A DNA stretch of 64,000 bases from Bacillota bacterium (GCA_018818595.1 JAHIRM010000008.1:1-64000), one strand, 5' to 3'. Counted from the first letter of the stretch, positions 16,302 to 26,957 are shown. Numbers and translations: made by a program. The notes: a model not told the origin generated them from the letters alone.

Positions 16302-17060
16302 TTAATTAAATAACTTAATTATTTTTGTTTTCTTCACTAGATATAAAACAATTAAAGGTATACAAATTATTGGTAAATACCATATAAAATAATTTTCATT
16401 AGTTGAAAAATTCGAACTGTATATAAATACTTCTTCAAACATATACATTAACAATAGGATGAAAGAATTTATTATTAAGTATATAAGATTATACAAATAA
16501 TGTTTTTTCTTAATAATCTTATAGATTCCATCTATCACCACTGTTAAAATTATTAGCAAATTTATGGTTAAAATTATCATAAATACAATGTCAAAATTGT
16601 TGCCTATTGTTACAAAAATTAATTTATCAAAAAACTGCAGTAAAATAAATAGGCATGTTGAAATGTATAAAAAATCCTTTTTAATAGTAAGAAAGTAGCC
16701 GCAAAATACTAACGCATATAAAAATAAGAATAAAAACATTTTAAATGGAGATAATAATGGTCCAATGATTAGAACAAGATAAGAGAATAACAAAATTATT
16801 AGAATAGAATTATCGTTTTCTTTTTTAATAAGTTTATGATATATTGAAAAAATATCTTTCGTACTAATTAATTGATATATTAAAACTCCTATTCCTAGTA
16901 CAATAAAAATATATTCTATCACTGGAACAATAAATTCAGAAATATTATATATTGAATCGCCATAATTAAATTTCATAAATTTAAAAAACAAACCAATATA
17001 AAGCAATAATGTTCCTAACCCATAAACTATTATTGATTCTAACTTTAAACGATTAACCAT
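16302..17060 (-). CDS. Integral membrane protein of unknown function
   Basis: A 252-residue, very hydrophobic protein with about eight predicted transmembrane helices separated by short lysine-rich loops (STKDIFSIYHKLIKKEND; IYKIIKKKHYLYN). No transporter, enzyme or signalling motif was recognised. It is a single gene flanked by non-coding sequence. AGGAAG upstream of the ATG supports the start. Composition is even more AT-rich than its neighbours. Confidence 0.6.
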   Translation of the reverse strand: MVNRLKLESIIVYGLGTLLLYIGLFFKFMKFNYGDSIYNISEFIVPVIEYIFIVLGIGVLIYQLISTKDIFSIYHKLIKKENDNSILIILLFSYLVLIIGPLLSPFKMFLFLFLYALVFCGYFLTIKKDFLYISTCLFILLQFFDKLIFVTIGNNFDIVFMIILTINLLIILTVVIDGIYKIIKKKHYLYNLIYLIINSFILLLMYMFEEVFIYSSNFSTNENYFIWYLPIICIPLIVLYLVKKTKIIKLFN

Positions 17061-17443
17061 TTAACTTCCTCCGATAAACTAAACCATTTTTTTGTAGGCA
17101 TGATTACGGCACTTATCTAAATTATATCATCAATAATGAATGTAGAAAAGTAAATATATGAAATTAAGTAAAATTGCATAACTCTTACATCGCTTGGCTA
17201 TTATTTAATTTCATTACTTCTAAATGATTACGTTATCAATTCTGAATGAGATGATATATCTCAAATAAAAATCCGAGGGTATGTAGTGTGTGAAATACTA
17301 CATACCCTCGGTTATGAATATAACTGTTTTATCATCGTAAAATTTACTTATTCTCATAACAAAAATCTTAGATTACTATAGATAATTTCAGTTACTGAGA
17401 ACACAATTTATTCTTATTGTCACACCGTAATGTGTTCTCTCAT
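17061..17443. other. Intergenic region with two hairpins
   Basis: It holds the strong terminator at 17269-17312 and a hairpin at 17396-17439 (arms GAGAACACA and TGTGTTCTC, 25-nt loop) right after the small lipoprotein gene. The remainder is AT-rich. Confidence 0.6.
17269..17312 (-). terminator. Strong terminator after the nucleotidase/small-lipoprotein unit
   Basis: A stem of about 15 bp (CCGAGGGTATGTAGT with its complement) and short loop, followed on the minus strand by ATTTTTATTT. Confidence 0.85.
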
Positions 17444-17674
17444 CTAATCAAATAAATTCGATATAATCTGTTCATCCCCTAAAAAAGGAAACATTCTAAG
17501 AAGGGTTACTCCATTTTCTGTCATGTCTTCAACAAACCCATAATCATTTAAGATATCAAGATAGTGACTCGTTAAATATGTGCTATCCTCATCAAGTTGT
17601 TCGTCTGTATTGACACAATTTGAAAGGGCAATTGCATTTAGTATAAGTGCCAAAATCGTAAATATTCTTTTCAT
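17444..17674 (-). CDS. Small predicted lipoprotein
   Basis: A 76-residue protein. The signal MKRIFTILALILNAIALSNC ends in a lipobox-like ALSNC, leaving a 57-residue acidic mature part with no recognised domain. It lies 52 bp after the nucleotidase gene, has AGGAAAG upstream, and ends before a terminator, so it is probably co-transcribed with the nucleotidase. It could be a truncated remnant of a longer lipoprotein. Confidence 0.55.
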   Translation of the reverse strand: MKRIFTILALILNAIALSNCVNTDEQLDEDSTYLTSHYLDILNDYGFVEDMTENGVTLLRMFPFLGDEQIISNLFD

Positions 17675-17726
17675 TCTTCTTTCCTGTAATTCATCAATTA
17701 TTCAAATTATTGTATATCGAAAATAA

Positions 17727-19922
17727 TTAATTATAAGTAACTAATTGTTCTAAATCGGATTCAGGATGACTTATCGGAGAAAATAAAGCTTCATTATTCC
17801 CTTTAATTTCGATATCTTGAACAAGCACATCACGGATATATAATCCTGTGTCAATATCTTCATTAGACCTTAGACTTTCATACTGAGTCCAGTAATAGAC
17901 AAAACTGATTATAGCTACTTTATATGTTTCATTCGTTTGTAATGTTAAGCCATCTTTAATTTTATAAAACAATTCAGAATTTGTCAAAAACACTTGCAGT
18001 TCGTCATAAGTAAGATCCATTACAATTATGGTATTATCAAATGGACTTATTTCATACAATTGTGATAATGTAACATTTTCACCAGCTATAATATTGCCAG
18101 TAGTACGTACACCACCAGCATTACTAACAGCAAGGTCAGCACCAGTCGCAGCTAACATTACATTGCCTGTCCATTGAAATAATTCACTTTTTGAAGTAAT
18201 TGTTTCTCCAGCAACGGCTAGTATTCTATCATCTAAATTGGCAAGTGTATCCTCTATATAGGCTTCAATTTCTTCGTCATAGTTCGTTCCTGCACTAGAA
18301 ACATTGATTAATTGAACGGTATAGTGTGTTATTTCCATGGTATCTGTATTCATAGTTAATACAATTTCTCCAAATGCGCCATTATAGCTTCCAGCCTGAA
18401 CAAGAATCAAAGGAGTTCCTCCAACCCGGCTTATTGTTCCAGTTTGATATGAGTGAGTATGTCCATTAATGACGACATCAACTAAGTAGTCTCCATTGGA
18501 ATCTTTTAAGGTGGCAAGTTGCGTATTATAATAGAAATTTTCTATATTACTAGAGTCACCACCATGTATATTAACCACAATAATATCAACACCTAAACCT
18601 CTTAAATCCGTTGCAATGGTTTCAACTGATTCCGAAATATCTAAATCAAAATAATAATCTTGCACAATATTTTGTGCTATCGAACTATATACATCTCCAA
18701 TATAGCTGATAACGCCAATTTGAATGCCTTCTCTTTCGATGATTGTATACATGAACATATTACCATCAACAATTGCAAGTATTGTATCATCCACATATAA
18801 ATATATATTTGCGTTTAGAAGTGTAAAATTCGCCTCACCATTTGTTTCATCACCATCAAAATATGTCATAATGGTTTCAATACCCCAATCGAATTCATGA
18901 TTTCCAATACCCATAGCATCAAAGTCCATCATGTTCATACATTCAAGCACAGATAAACCATTTGTCATATTGGAAATAGCGGTGCCTTGAAACATGTCAC
19001 CGTTAGCGATAAGAACAACATCGTCTAATGCATTTTGATTTCTTATTTGTTCTATTAAATAAGCTGTATTAGAAATGCCATTTGTTCCATCTTCATTTTG
19101 CTCAATATATCCATGTAAATCATTGATTGTTAATATGGTCAAATCAAAGGAAGGGTATGGTTCCGTTGATTCGACATCTAAATCAGTTACTAATATATTT
19201 AAGTACTGTGTGGTACTTCCATTAACGTATAACACATATCCAGTTATGGTAACTTCTTCTCCGTTTAATGCTGGAAAATCTATTCCACTTCCTTGTAAGG
19301 AACCTATCACACTTGTTCCTTCTATTGTTAAGTTATAATAGGTTCCATTTACATTCACGGTTCCCGTTACTTCTATATATTCTCCAACTGTGAAGCTACT
19401 TGTGATGTTTGTGACATCTTCCCCACTTAGAATTGTCGCTGTTGATGGAACGCTTAAGGTTCCATCTGAAATCTTTTGGACTGTACTATTATTTGTAAAT
19501 TGTACTGCCCCTCCATATAGTGAGGTTGACCCTGTCACTTCTACATAATCTCCAAGTTCTAATGTTGATTGCGTTCCAAGATAAACATACATATATTCTG
19601 TATTATTTGATATTAATAATCCTGCACTACTTATTCCTACTATTGTTGCTCTTGTTGTGTAGGTTTCTCCTACTGTTCCGCTTCTGATTTCGCTAATGCT
19701 ATCAAACTGTTCTTCAATTGTTGTTTCAGTTTGCGTTGTCGTTTCGGTTTGAGTAGTAGTTTTGGTTTGAGTAGTAGTTTCGGTTTGAGTAGTAGTTTCG
19801 GTTTGCGTTGTAGTCTCTGCTTGAGTTGTAGTTGTAATAGTAACTGGTTGATTAAATAGATCACAACTCATTAGCAATATACTCGTGATAAAAATAGAAA
19901 TTAATAACAATAATCTTTTCAT
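17727..19922 (-). CDS. Surface-anchored 5'-nucleotidase/cyclic phosphodiesterase (UshA/YfkN type)
   Basis: A 731-residue lipoprotein (signal ending ILLMSC). Domains in order: a threonine-rich linker with about six ETTTQT repeats (25-65); two OB-fold-like segments (about 70-250: GTVGETYTTRATIVGISS, LELGDYVEVTGS, VGEYIEVTGTV); a calcineurin-like phosphatase (LTILTINDLHGYIEQNEDG, NGDMFQG, GNHEFDWG, VNIHGGDS, INGHTHSYQTG); and the 5'-nucleotidase C-terminal domain (AVSNAGGVRTTGNI, ISPFDNTI). All metal ligands are present. It would release nucleosides and phosphate from extracellular nucleotides. MKRLLLLIS fits a signal start but has no ribosome site; the only good one upstream serves an overlapping out-of-frame ORF, and a TTG at 19943 is the in-frame alternative. 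Confidence 0.85.
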   Translation of the reverse strand: MKRLLLLISIFITSILLMSCDLFNQPVTITTTTQAETTTQTETTTQTETTTQTKTTTQTETTTQTETTIEEQFDSISEIRSGTVGETYTTRATIVGISSAGLLISNNTEYMYVYLGTQSTLELGDYVEVTGSTSLYGGAVQFTNNSTVQKISDGTLSVPSTATILSGEDVTNITSSFTVGEYIEVTGTVNVNGTYYNLTIEGTSVIGSLQGSGIDFPALNGEEVTITGYVLYVNGSTTQYLNILVTDLDVESTEPYPSFDLTILTINDLHGYIEQNEDGTNGISNTAYLIEQIRNQNALDDVVLIANGDMFQGTAISNMTNGLSVLECMNMMDFDAMGIGNHEFDWGIETIMTYFDGDETNGEANFTLLNANIYLYVDDTILAIVDGNMFMYTIIEREGIQIGVISYIGDVYSSIAQNIVQDYYFDLDISESVETIATDLRGLGVDIIVVNIHGGDSSNIENFYYNTQLATLKDSNGDYLVDVVINGHTHSYQTGTISRVGGTPLILVQAGSYNGAFGEIVLTMNTDTMEITHYTVQLINVSSAGTNYDEEIEAYIEDTLANLDDRILAVAGETITSKSELFQWTGNVMLAATGADLAVSNAGGVRTTGNIIAGENVTLSQLYEISPFDNTIIVMDLTYDELQVFLTNSELFYKIKDGLTLQTNETYKVAIISFVYYWTQYESLRSNEDIDTGLYIRDVLVQDIEIKGNNEALFSPISHPESDLEQLVTYN
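19700..19845. repeat. 18-bp coding tandem repeat (ETTTQT linker)
   Basis: About six 18-bp units of the form gtttcggtttgagtagta encode the threonine-rich linker of the nucleotidase. Units differ at one or two positions (E/K, cgtt/agta). Confidence 0.8.
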
Positions 19923-19950
19923 AATTGTGTGTGTATAGACCAAAGGTCAT
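19861..19950 (-). other. Overlapping 29-codon upstream ORF
   Basis: The ATG at 19950 lies seven bases after AAAGGAG and is read in a different frame from the nucleotidase, ending at TGA 19861. It may be a leader peptide coupling or limiting nucleotidase translation, or mark a sequence error at the gene start. There is no evidence that the peptide itself is functional. Confidence 0.35.
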
Positions 19951-20316
19951 TACACTTCTCCTTTCAAAACATTGTATGTACGTCATATGATTTATGCTTA
20001 TTTGTGTTTTAAATAAATAGTAATAATAATGAATATATATACTTGAAAATTATATCACTAAATAATTAGAAATAAAAGGTTTAAACTCAAATTAACTTTT
20101 TTGTCTCTTGATTTTTATTCTTAATTTCTTTATATTTAACTAGCAAAAAAAATATCTAGTTAAAATATATAAGTAGCTTTATATCTTTAGTTGCAACTAT
20201 TTGTGATACATCTTAATGTAGTTATTTTTTAATGAAATATTTTTTAGCAAACAAAAAAACTGAGGTTGTATATGTAGTAAATTAAATACTACAACAACCT
20301 CAGATACGTGTATTGA
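19923..20316. other. Intergenic region between the nucleotidase gene and tmRNA
   Basis: AT-rich sequence. It holds the ribosome site and overlapping ORF of the nucleotidase and the tmRNA terminator (20252-20303). No other gene was found. Confidence 0.6.
20252..20303 (-). terminator. Terminator of tmRNA
   Basis: Arms CTGAGGTTGT and ACAACCTCAG, with an inner TAGTA/TACTA extension, are followed by seven T on the minus strand. Confidence 0.85.
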
Positions 20317-20661
20317 TGGTGGAGCTGGGGGGATTCGAACCCCCGTCCAAAATAGCCAATCATTTGACTTTCTACATGCTTAGTTCACTGATAAATTTCA
20401 TCTCAAGGCAGCCAGTTAACTCGCCATCAAGGGACTAACCCTATTATTTTCGCACTACAGTCTTAAGGTGGCAGAAAGTGATGCTATCCTGCTAACTGGA
20501 GTTTATCTAGGCCCGCAGGCTGGCAAAGACAAACCCGCTACTTCTTCTTAAGCAGCGAAAGCGTAATTTTGGTTTCCGGTTATATTTAACCGCGCATTTT
20601 TAGATCTACCGATCGCATGCTTATCAAACTCGAACTACCCTGTCGAATCCAGAACAGCCCC
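20317..20661 (-). ncRNA. ssrA: Transfer-messenger RNA (tmRNA)
   Basis: The 5' end GGGGCTGTTCTGGATTCGAC (20661 downward) and the 3' end GGATTCGAACCCCC read in complement and closing in ...CAGCTCCACCA (20317) form the alanyl-tRNA-like domain, giving a one-piece tmRNA of 345 nt. The tag frame runs from GCG at 20595 to TAA at 20548 and would encode ARLNITGNQNYAFAA, ending in the expected AFAA-type proteolysis signal. With SmpB it rescues stalled ribosomes. It lies 11 bp after smpB and two genes after rnr (RNase R, which takes part in the same pathway). Confidence 0.97.
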
Positions 20662-20672
20662 ATAAATTGTCG

Positions 20673-21122
20673 TTAGTTTTTGATGTCTTTCATCACTTTA
20701 ACCAAACGACGTTTTGTATCTTCTTGCTTTTGTGATTCTCGTTTATCGTATTGTTTCTTGCCCTTACAAAGGGCAAGTTCAAGCTTGCAAAACCCATCTT
20801 TTAAATAGACTTTTGTAGGTATAAGTGTTAATCCTTCTGTTTTAAGTTTTAAAGAAAGTTTAACGATATCGTGCTTTTTCATCAATAGCTTTCTTTCTCT
20901 TGTTTCTTTGTGATTAAATATGTTTCCATATTCATAAGGAGAAATATGCATATTGATAATATATAGTTCATAATTACTAATTCTTGCATAACTATCACTT
21001 ATCGCTAATTTTCCAAGTCGAATAGATTTAATTTCAGTACCACGTAATACAATGCCACATTCAAACGTTTCTAAAATGAAGTATTCATGTGACACTTTTT
21101 TATTGCTGGCTAATGCCTTCAT
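20673..21122 (-). CDS. smpB: SsrA-binding protein SmpB
   Basis: A 149-residue protein with the full SmpB pattern: NKKVSHEYFILETFECGIVL, RGTEIKSIRLGKLAISDSYA, and the basic tail GKKQYDKRESQKQEDTKRRL. It binds the tRNA-like part of tmRNA and positions it in the ribosomal A site. The start is preceded by GGAGG. It is 12 bp downstream of rnr and 11 bp upstream of ssrA, so all three rescue components are consecutive. Confidence 0.97.
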   Translation of the reverse strand: MKALASNKKVSHEYFILETFECGIVLRGTEIKSIRLGKLAISDSYARISNYELYIINMHISPYEYGNIFNHKETRERKLLMKKHDIVKLSLKLKTEGLTLIPTKVYLKDGFCKLELALCKGKKQYDKRESQKQEDTKRRLVKVMKDIKN

Positions 21123-21134
21123 TTTAGACCTCCT

Positions 21135-23219
21135 TTAAACTAGCTCAAAGTCTATTCTTCCAAGCAGTTTATTTACTCCTAGTAATTTAACTTTTACTTC
21201 CATGCCTATAGTATACTCGATTCTAGATGAAATTCCAAGATAGATCATTTTATCTTCTAGAAATTCAATGGCTTCTTTAAATGTTGTAATATGAATTAAT
21301 CCTTCTACGGTGTTTGGTAACTCTACAAACATTCCAAATCTAGTAAGTGAAGAAACAACCCCTTCAAAAACGTTGCCAACATGAGGTTCCATGTATTCAG
21401 CTTTTTTCATGTCCATTACTTCACGTTCACAAATCATAGCATTTCGTTCGGTTTTTGAACTTTGAAGAGCAATTCCTGGCATTTTCGTTTCAACTGAAAG
21501 CAAAGAATCTTTATCTGTTTGATGAAGAAACAAGAATTTTCTAAGCGTACGGTGAACGATTAAATCAGGATATCTTCTAATGGGGGATGTAAAATGAGTG
21601 TAATTATCAAATGCAAGTCCATAATGACCAAGATTGGATTCTGAATACTTTGCTTTTGCCATAGAACGAAGCATTAACGTATTTGTGACTTTTTCGTATT
21701 TAGAATTTTCAACATCTTTTAATAGATTTTGTAAATCAATGTGAGATATCAAAGATGGAACAAATTTGACATATTGTAATTCTTTTGCAAATTTAAAAAG
21801 TGCACTTAATTTATCGCTGTCTGGTTTTTCATGAATCCGATAAATAAATGGCAAATGTAGATGGTCCATGTGTGAAGCAATAACTTGATTGGCCACTAAC
21901 ATGAATTCTTCAATGATGTTTTCTGAAATTCCTCGATCTTTTATAATAATATCTTTAACTTTACCTTGATCATCAAAAAGTATTTTTGGTTCGATAGTCT
22001 CAAAATTGATGGATCCAAGTTTTGTTCTTGCGATATTTAAAATATCAGCAAGCTCTTTCATCCATTCAATGGAGGAAAGCAAATGAGGGTATTTTGACAT
22101 CACAGTATTATTTTTCGCAAGAATTTCATTTACAATATTATAAGTCATTTGATTTTGACTATGAATAATCGATGGGAAAATCTCATAACTGGTGACTTTA
22201 CCAAATTGATTAATTTTCATTTGACAAGTTAAGGTAAGTCGGTCTACTTTTGGATTTAAAGAACAAATCCCATTCGATAAGTTTCGTGGTAGCATTGGAA
22301 TGACTCGATCAGCTAAATAGACACTGGTTCCTCTTGAAAAAGCTTCTTTGTCCAAAAAAGAGTCTTCCGTTACATAATAACTGACATCGGCAATGTGTAC
22401 TCCAAGAAGATAACTTGTATCGCTTATTTTTTTGATTGAAATAGCATCATCTATGTCTTTCGTGTCATCTCCATCAATGGTAAAAATCATTTCTTTTCGA
22501 AGATCGGTTCTACCAATAAATTCGCTTTCTTTCACAACATTTTCGATTTTATTTGTTTCTCTTAATACGTCTTCAGGAAAATCGATATTTAAATCATGAC
22601 TCTTAATCACTTCAATGATTTCAATACCGGGATCTGACATATGCCCTAATACTTCTAATATTTCACATTCTAGAATATGAACTTTAGAGTATTTTATAAT
22701 TTTTGCTTTGACAAGCGAGTGATCGACTGGTGTAATATTTCCTTTTTTCTTAAGTTTAAAAACCAAATCATTTGGTTGGTTTTTTGGAAAAATAGCACCT
22801 TGAAAGTATTCTCCGATAATGGTTTCAATGCTTCGTTTTATGACTTTTAAAATCTCGCCTTCAAAACGATCTTTTCCAGATTGATTTGTAATTTTTACAA
22901 GACACAAATCATTATCCATTGCATCAAGCGTTTTATTTCTTGGGATAAAGATATCGGGATGTTCTTCTTCTAAAGAAATAAAACCGTATCCTGCTTGTTT
23001 TAAATCTAGTTTGCCTTTTACAAAACCAAACCGTTCTATTAAATTATATTTATCTTTTTTGTTTTTAGCTATAAATCCTTCTTTTTCGAGTTCATAAAGC
23101 GCTTTAGTTAATGCTTGAAACTCTTCTTTGGTATCACATCTTAACAGAGTGGCTAAACCCAAAGTATCAGTTGATTTATAATTATTTTTTTGAATCAAAT
23201 CTAAAAGTTTATTTTTCAC
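21135..23219 (-). CDS. rnr: Ribonuclease R
   Basis: A 694-residue 3'-5' exoribonuclease. Domains in order: N-terminal HTH (1-65), cold-shock/OB domains (about 65-220, GKLDLKQAGYGFISLEEEHPDIFIPR), the RNB catalytic domain with IDGDDTKDIDDAISI (metal-binding aspartates) and HFTSPIRRYPDLIVHRTLR, and the C-terminal S1 domain (GVVSSLTRFGMFVELPNTVEGLIH). The start is GTG 23219, eight bases after AAGGAGG; a TTG 18 bases upstream sits inside that ribosome site. It degrades structured RNA and the mRNAs released by tmRNA. The short basic tail common in other RNase R proteins is missing. Confidence 0.96.
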   Translation of the reverse strand: MKNKLLDLIQKNNYKSTDTLGLATLLRCDTKEEFQALTKALYELEKEGFIAKNKKDKYNLIERFGFVKGKLDLKQAGYGFISLEEEHPDIFIPRNKTLDAMDNDLCLVKITNQSGKDRFEGEILKVIKRSIETIIGEYFQGAIFPKNQPNDLVFKLKKKGNITPVDHSLVKAKIIKYSKVHILECEILEVLGHMSDPGIEIIEVIKSHDLNIDFPEDVLRETNKIENVVKESEFIGRTDLRKEMIFTIDGDDTKDIDDAISIKKISDTSYLLGVHIADVSYYVTEDSFLDKEAFSRGTSVYLADRVIPMLPRNLSNGICSLNPKVDRLTLTCQMKINQFGKVTSYEIFPSIIHSQNQMTYNIVNEILAKNNTVMSKYPHLLSSIEWMKELADILNIARTKLGSINFETIEPKILFDDQGKVKDIIIKDRGISENIIEEFMLVANQVIASHMDHLHLPFIYRIHEKPDSDKLSALFKFAKELQYVKFVPSLISHIDLQNLLKDVENSKYEKVTNTLMLRSMAKAKYSESNLGHYGLAFDNYTHFTSPIRRYPDLIVHRTLRKFLFLHQTDKDSLLSVETKMPGIALQSSKTERNAMICEREVMDMKKAEYMEPHVGNVFEGVVSSLTRFGMFVELPNTVEGLIHITTFKEAIEFLEDKMIYLGISSRIEYTIGMEVKVKLLGVNKLLGRIDFELV

Positions 23220-23249
23220 AACGAATACCTCCTTCAAAGTTTAGCGAAA

Positions 23250-23273
23250 AAAAAGAACACAGTAATGTGTTCT
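23250..23273 (-). terminator. Terminator/attenuator between secG and rnr
   Basis: AGAACACA-TTAC-TGTGTTCT followed by eight T, starting at the secG stop codon. Because rnr begins only about 30 bp later, some read-through is expected. Confidence 0.75.
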
Positions 23274-23493
23274 AAAGAATCAATGCCAGGATGGTTACTA
23301 CTGCAAAAACGACGCTCATTCCCATTGTCATTCTTGAGAGTAAAAGTTCAGGTCCACGTTGTTTTTGATTTTTAAATAGTTCTGATTTTTCACCAGAAAA
23401 CATATTCTTTCCATCATCTTTCGATTCCTGAAGCATTACCAAGGCGATTAATAATACAGACACAGCAAGTAATAACCAATCTAAAAAGCCCAT
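23272..23493 (-). CDS. secG: Preprotein translocase subunit SecG
   Basis: A 73-residue protein with two transmembrane helices (WLLLAVSVLLIALVMLQES and MTMGMSVVFAVVTILALIL) joined by a polar loop DDGKNMFSGEKSELF. This is the standard SecG layout, including the conserved VMLQESKDDG. It is part of the SecYEG channel that works with SecA, whose gene lies at 49.3 kb. The secG-rnr-smpB order is conserved in many Bacillota. AGGAGG precedes the start. Confidence 0.95.
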   Translation of the reverse strand: MGFLDWLLLAVSVLLIALVMLQESKDDGKNMFSGEKSELFKNQKQRGPELLLSRMTMGMSVVFAVVTILALIL

Positions 23494-23569
23494 AAAAATC
23501 CTCCTATTACTAATCGATACATTACGTTTATCGACTTTAATTTATTCGTACTTTACTATTATACCATAA

Positions 23570-23603
23570 AAACATGCTTTTGGAAGACCCAAAAGCATGT
23601 TTT
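23570..23603 (-). terminator. Terminator after eno
   Basis: Arms AACATGCTTTTGG and CCAAAAGCATGTT, 5-nt loop, then TTTTTATGG on the minus strand. Confidence 0.9.
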
Positions 23604-23616
23604 TTATGTGTTGTTT

Positions 23617-24921
<1,305 letters not shown>

Positions 24922-24951
24922 TTATCTAAACTATTTTTTTATAGTATTTCT

Positions 24952-25419
24952 CTAAATTAATGTTCTTTTGATTCCTAAATACGTTCCAACTCCTAAGATA
25001 AGAAGTTGAATCATTAAATCAAGACTAAAATATTGAATCCATATTAATGGATTGAAAAAATCTAAAAACGCATATAAATAAATGGAAGGTGAAAAAACTA
25101 AAGTCGGTTCTCCTAGATATAAGGCTTGAGCATACACATACGGTAACGTTATTAAAACAGTCCAAGCACAAAGCATGCCAATTCCTGCAATAATGGTGTA
25201 AACGATATGAGGATTGTCGTATTGTTTTCTTACCGTTTTTCCTATATATATAGCAATAAACCAATATAACATATACGCGAATGTAAATGAAAGCATTGTT
25301 TGTAAATAATAATCAATAAAGCCTAACAGTGCGCCAAGTAGTATAGGCAAGACCGATGAGTATAAGATGACAAACAATAAATCTTTTATTTTAATCGTCT
25401 TAAGGTTTTTATTCATCAT
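24952..25419 (-). CDS. Small integral membrane protein in the gpmI-eno unit
   Basis: A 155-residue protein with about four transmembrane helices and no recognised family motif. Its start ATGATGAATAAA overlaps the last 11 bases of gpmI, so translation should be coupled, and it is followed 42 bp later by eno. Co-location with glycolytic genes does not reveal a role. Confidence 0.65.
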   Translation of the reverse strand: MMNKNLKTIKIKDLLFVILYSSVLPILLGALLGFIDYYLQTMLSFTFAYMLYWFIAIYIGKTVRKQYDNPHIVYTIIAGIGMLCAWTVLITLPYVYAQALYLGEPTLVFSPSIYLYAFLDFFNPLIWIQYFSLDLMIQLLILGVGTYLGIKRTLI

Positions 25420-26935
25420 TTGTAATAATCAAGGAAGAGCCCGTCATGGCTTTTGGTTTTTCTAGGTTCATTAATTCTAGCATCGTTGGCGCAAGGTCAC
25501 CTAAATTACCGTTTTCTCTTAATGTGATTCCTTTTTTTGTGATAAGCAATGGTACTTTGTTTGTGGTGTGAGCGGTAAAAGGAGAACCGTCATCAGCTAA
25601 CATTTTTTCGCAATTTCCATGGTCACTTGTAATCAAAGCAATTCCACCAAGTTCTAAGACTTTGTCTACGACTCTTCCCACACACTCGTCAACGGTTTCA
25701 ACTGCTTTAATAGCCGCTTTTATAACGCCAGTATGTCCTACCATGTCTCCATTTGCAAAATTTAAAATAACGGTATCAAATTGTCTTGTGTTAAGTTCTA
25801 AAATAACAGCATCCGTGATTGCATAAGCGCTCATCTCAGGTAAAGAATCATAGGTAGGAACTTTTGGAGAAGGAATTAAGACGCGCTTAGCACCAATAAT
25901 TTCTTTATCAACTCCACCATCGAAGAAAAAAGTAACATGAGCATATTTTTCAGTTTCAGCAATTCTTAATTGTTTCAGTCCTAGTTCTGATATATAATCT
26001 CCATACATTTCTCTTAAATCATTTAACTCAAAAGCAATAGGCCCTTTAACGGAATCAGAATATTTCATTGTCGAGACAAAGAGAATATTCTTAGGTCCAT
26101 TTTTAGTATCAAGTAAAGGCAACGCTTCTGGATTCGAATAAGCAGTACCGATTTCAATCGCACGATCTGGTCTAAAATTAGCAAAAATAATTGCATCATT
26201 GGTTTCAATCAAACCAGAAGAATCTACGACAAACGGTAACACGAATTCATCATTAATTCCTTCGTTATAAGAAGCTTCTACTCCTTTAACGCAATCGGAA
26301 AAATGAGGAGCTTTTCCAAAACTCATTGCATCATATGCTAACTGAATTCTAGAGTAGTTTTTATCTCTATCCATCGAATAGTATCTTCCCGAAACTGAGG
26401 CAATACTTCCATAATGTTTTTGAACTAATTCTTCTCTTAAATCTGAAAGATAGAGCACGGCTGACTTAGGTGGCACATCTCTTCCATCTAAAAAGGCATG
26501 AAAATAAGTGTGTTCCACTTTGTTTTCTTTGGCCGCATCAAATAAAGCTTTTATGTGTTTGATATGTGAATGCACTCCACCATCTGATAGTAACCCAAAA
26601 ATATGAAGTTTTGATTTGTATTTTTTGGTGTGTTCAAACGCTTGAAGAAAAGCTGGATTTGTTTTATAGGTTCCGTCTTTTATTGCGACATTTACTCTTG
26701 TTAAAGATTGATATACAATTCGCCCAGCTCCAATATTCATATGTCCTACTTCACTGTTTCCCATTTGGCCTTCAGGAAGACCAACGGCTTCTTCGGAAGC
26801 ATTGATTGCGATATGGGGGAATTCGTTAAATAAAAGATCTAAATGAGGTTTATTCGCAAGTTCATATGCATTCCCCGGACCTTTTTCTGTTAATCCCATT
26901 CCATCCATTATAATTAATACAACAGGTTTTTTCAT
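25409..26935 (-). CDS. gpmI: 2,3-bisphosphoglycerate-independent phosphoglycerate mutase
   Basis: A 508-residue metalloenzyme converting 3-phosphoglycerate to 2-phosphoglycerate. It has the alkaline-phosphatase-fold start VVLIIMDGMGLTE, the catalytic serine in GNSEVGHMNIGAGRIVYQ, the insert domain with HIFGLLSDGGVHSHIKHI and FLDGRDVPPKSA, and the C-terminal metal site (NFANGDMVGHTG, ITSDHGNCEKM, HTTNKVPLL). All expected ligands are present. It is the first gene of the gpmI-membrane-eno unit. The promoter has TATAAT at 26958-26963 and lies in the divergent region shared with the GH13 gene. Confidence 0.97.
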   Translation of the reverse strand: MKKPVVLIIMDGMGLTEKGPGNAYELANKPHLDLLFNEFPHIAINASEEAVGLPEGQMGNSEVGHMNIGAGRIVYQSLTRVNVAIKDGTYKTNPAFLQAFEHTKKYKSKLHIFGLLSDGGVHSHIKHIKALFDAAKENKVEHTYFHAFLDGRDVPPKSAVLYLSDLREELVQKHYGSIASVSGRYYSMDRDKNYSRIQLAYDAMSFGKAPHFSDCVKGVEASYNEGINDEFVLPFVVDSSGLIETNDAIIFANFRPDRAIEIGTAYSNPEALPLLDTKNGPKNILFVSTMKYSDSVKGPIAFELNDLREMYGDYISELGLKQLRIAETEKYAHVTFFFDGGVDKEIIGAKRVLIPSPKVPTYDSLPEMSAYAITDAVILELNTRQFDTVILNFANGDMVGHTGVIKAAIKAVETVDECVGRVVDKVLELGGIALITSDHGNCEKMLADDGSPFTAHTTNKVPLLITKKGITLRENGNLGDLAPTMLELMNLEKPKAMTGSSLIITNDE

Positions 26936-26957
26936 TGTTTCACCTCTACACTATGGT

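Noticed and set aside
19700-19845. Possible CRISPR-like repeat array
   Set aside because: Units are 18 bp, contiguous without spacers and in frame with a T-rich linker, so this is a coding tandem repeat.
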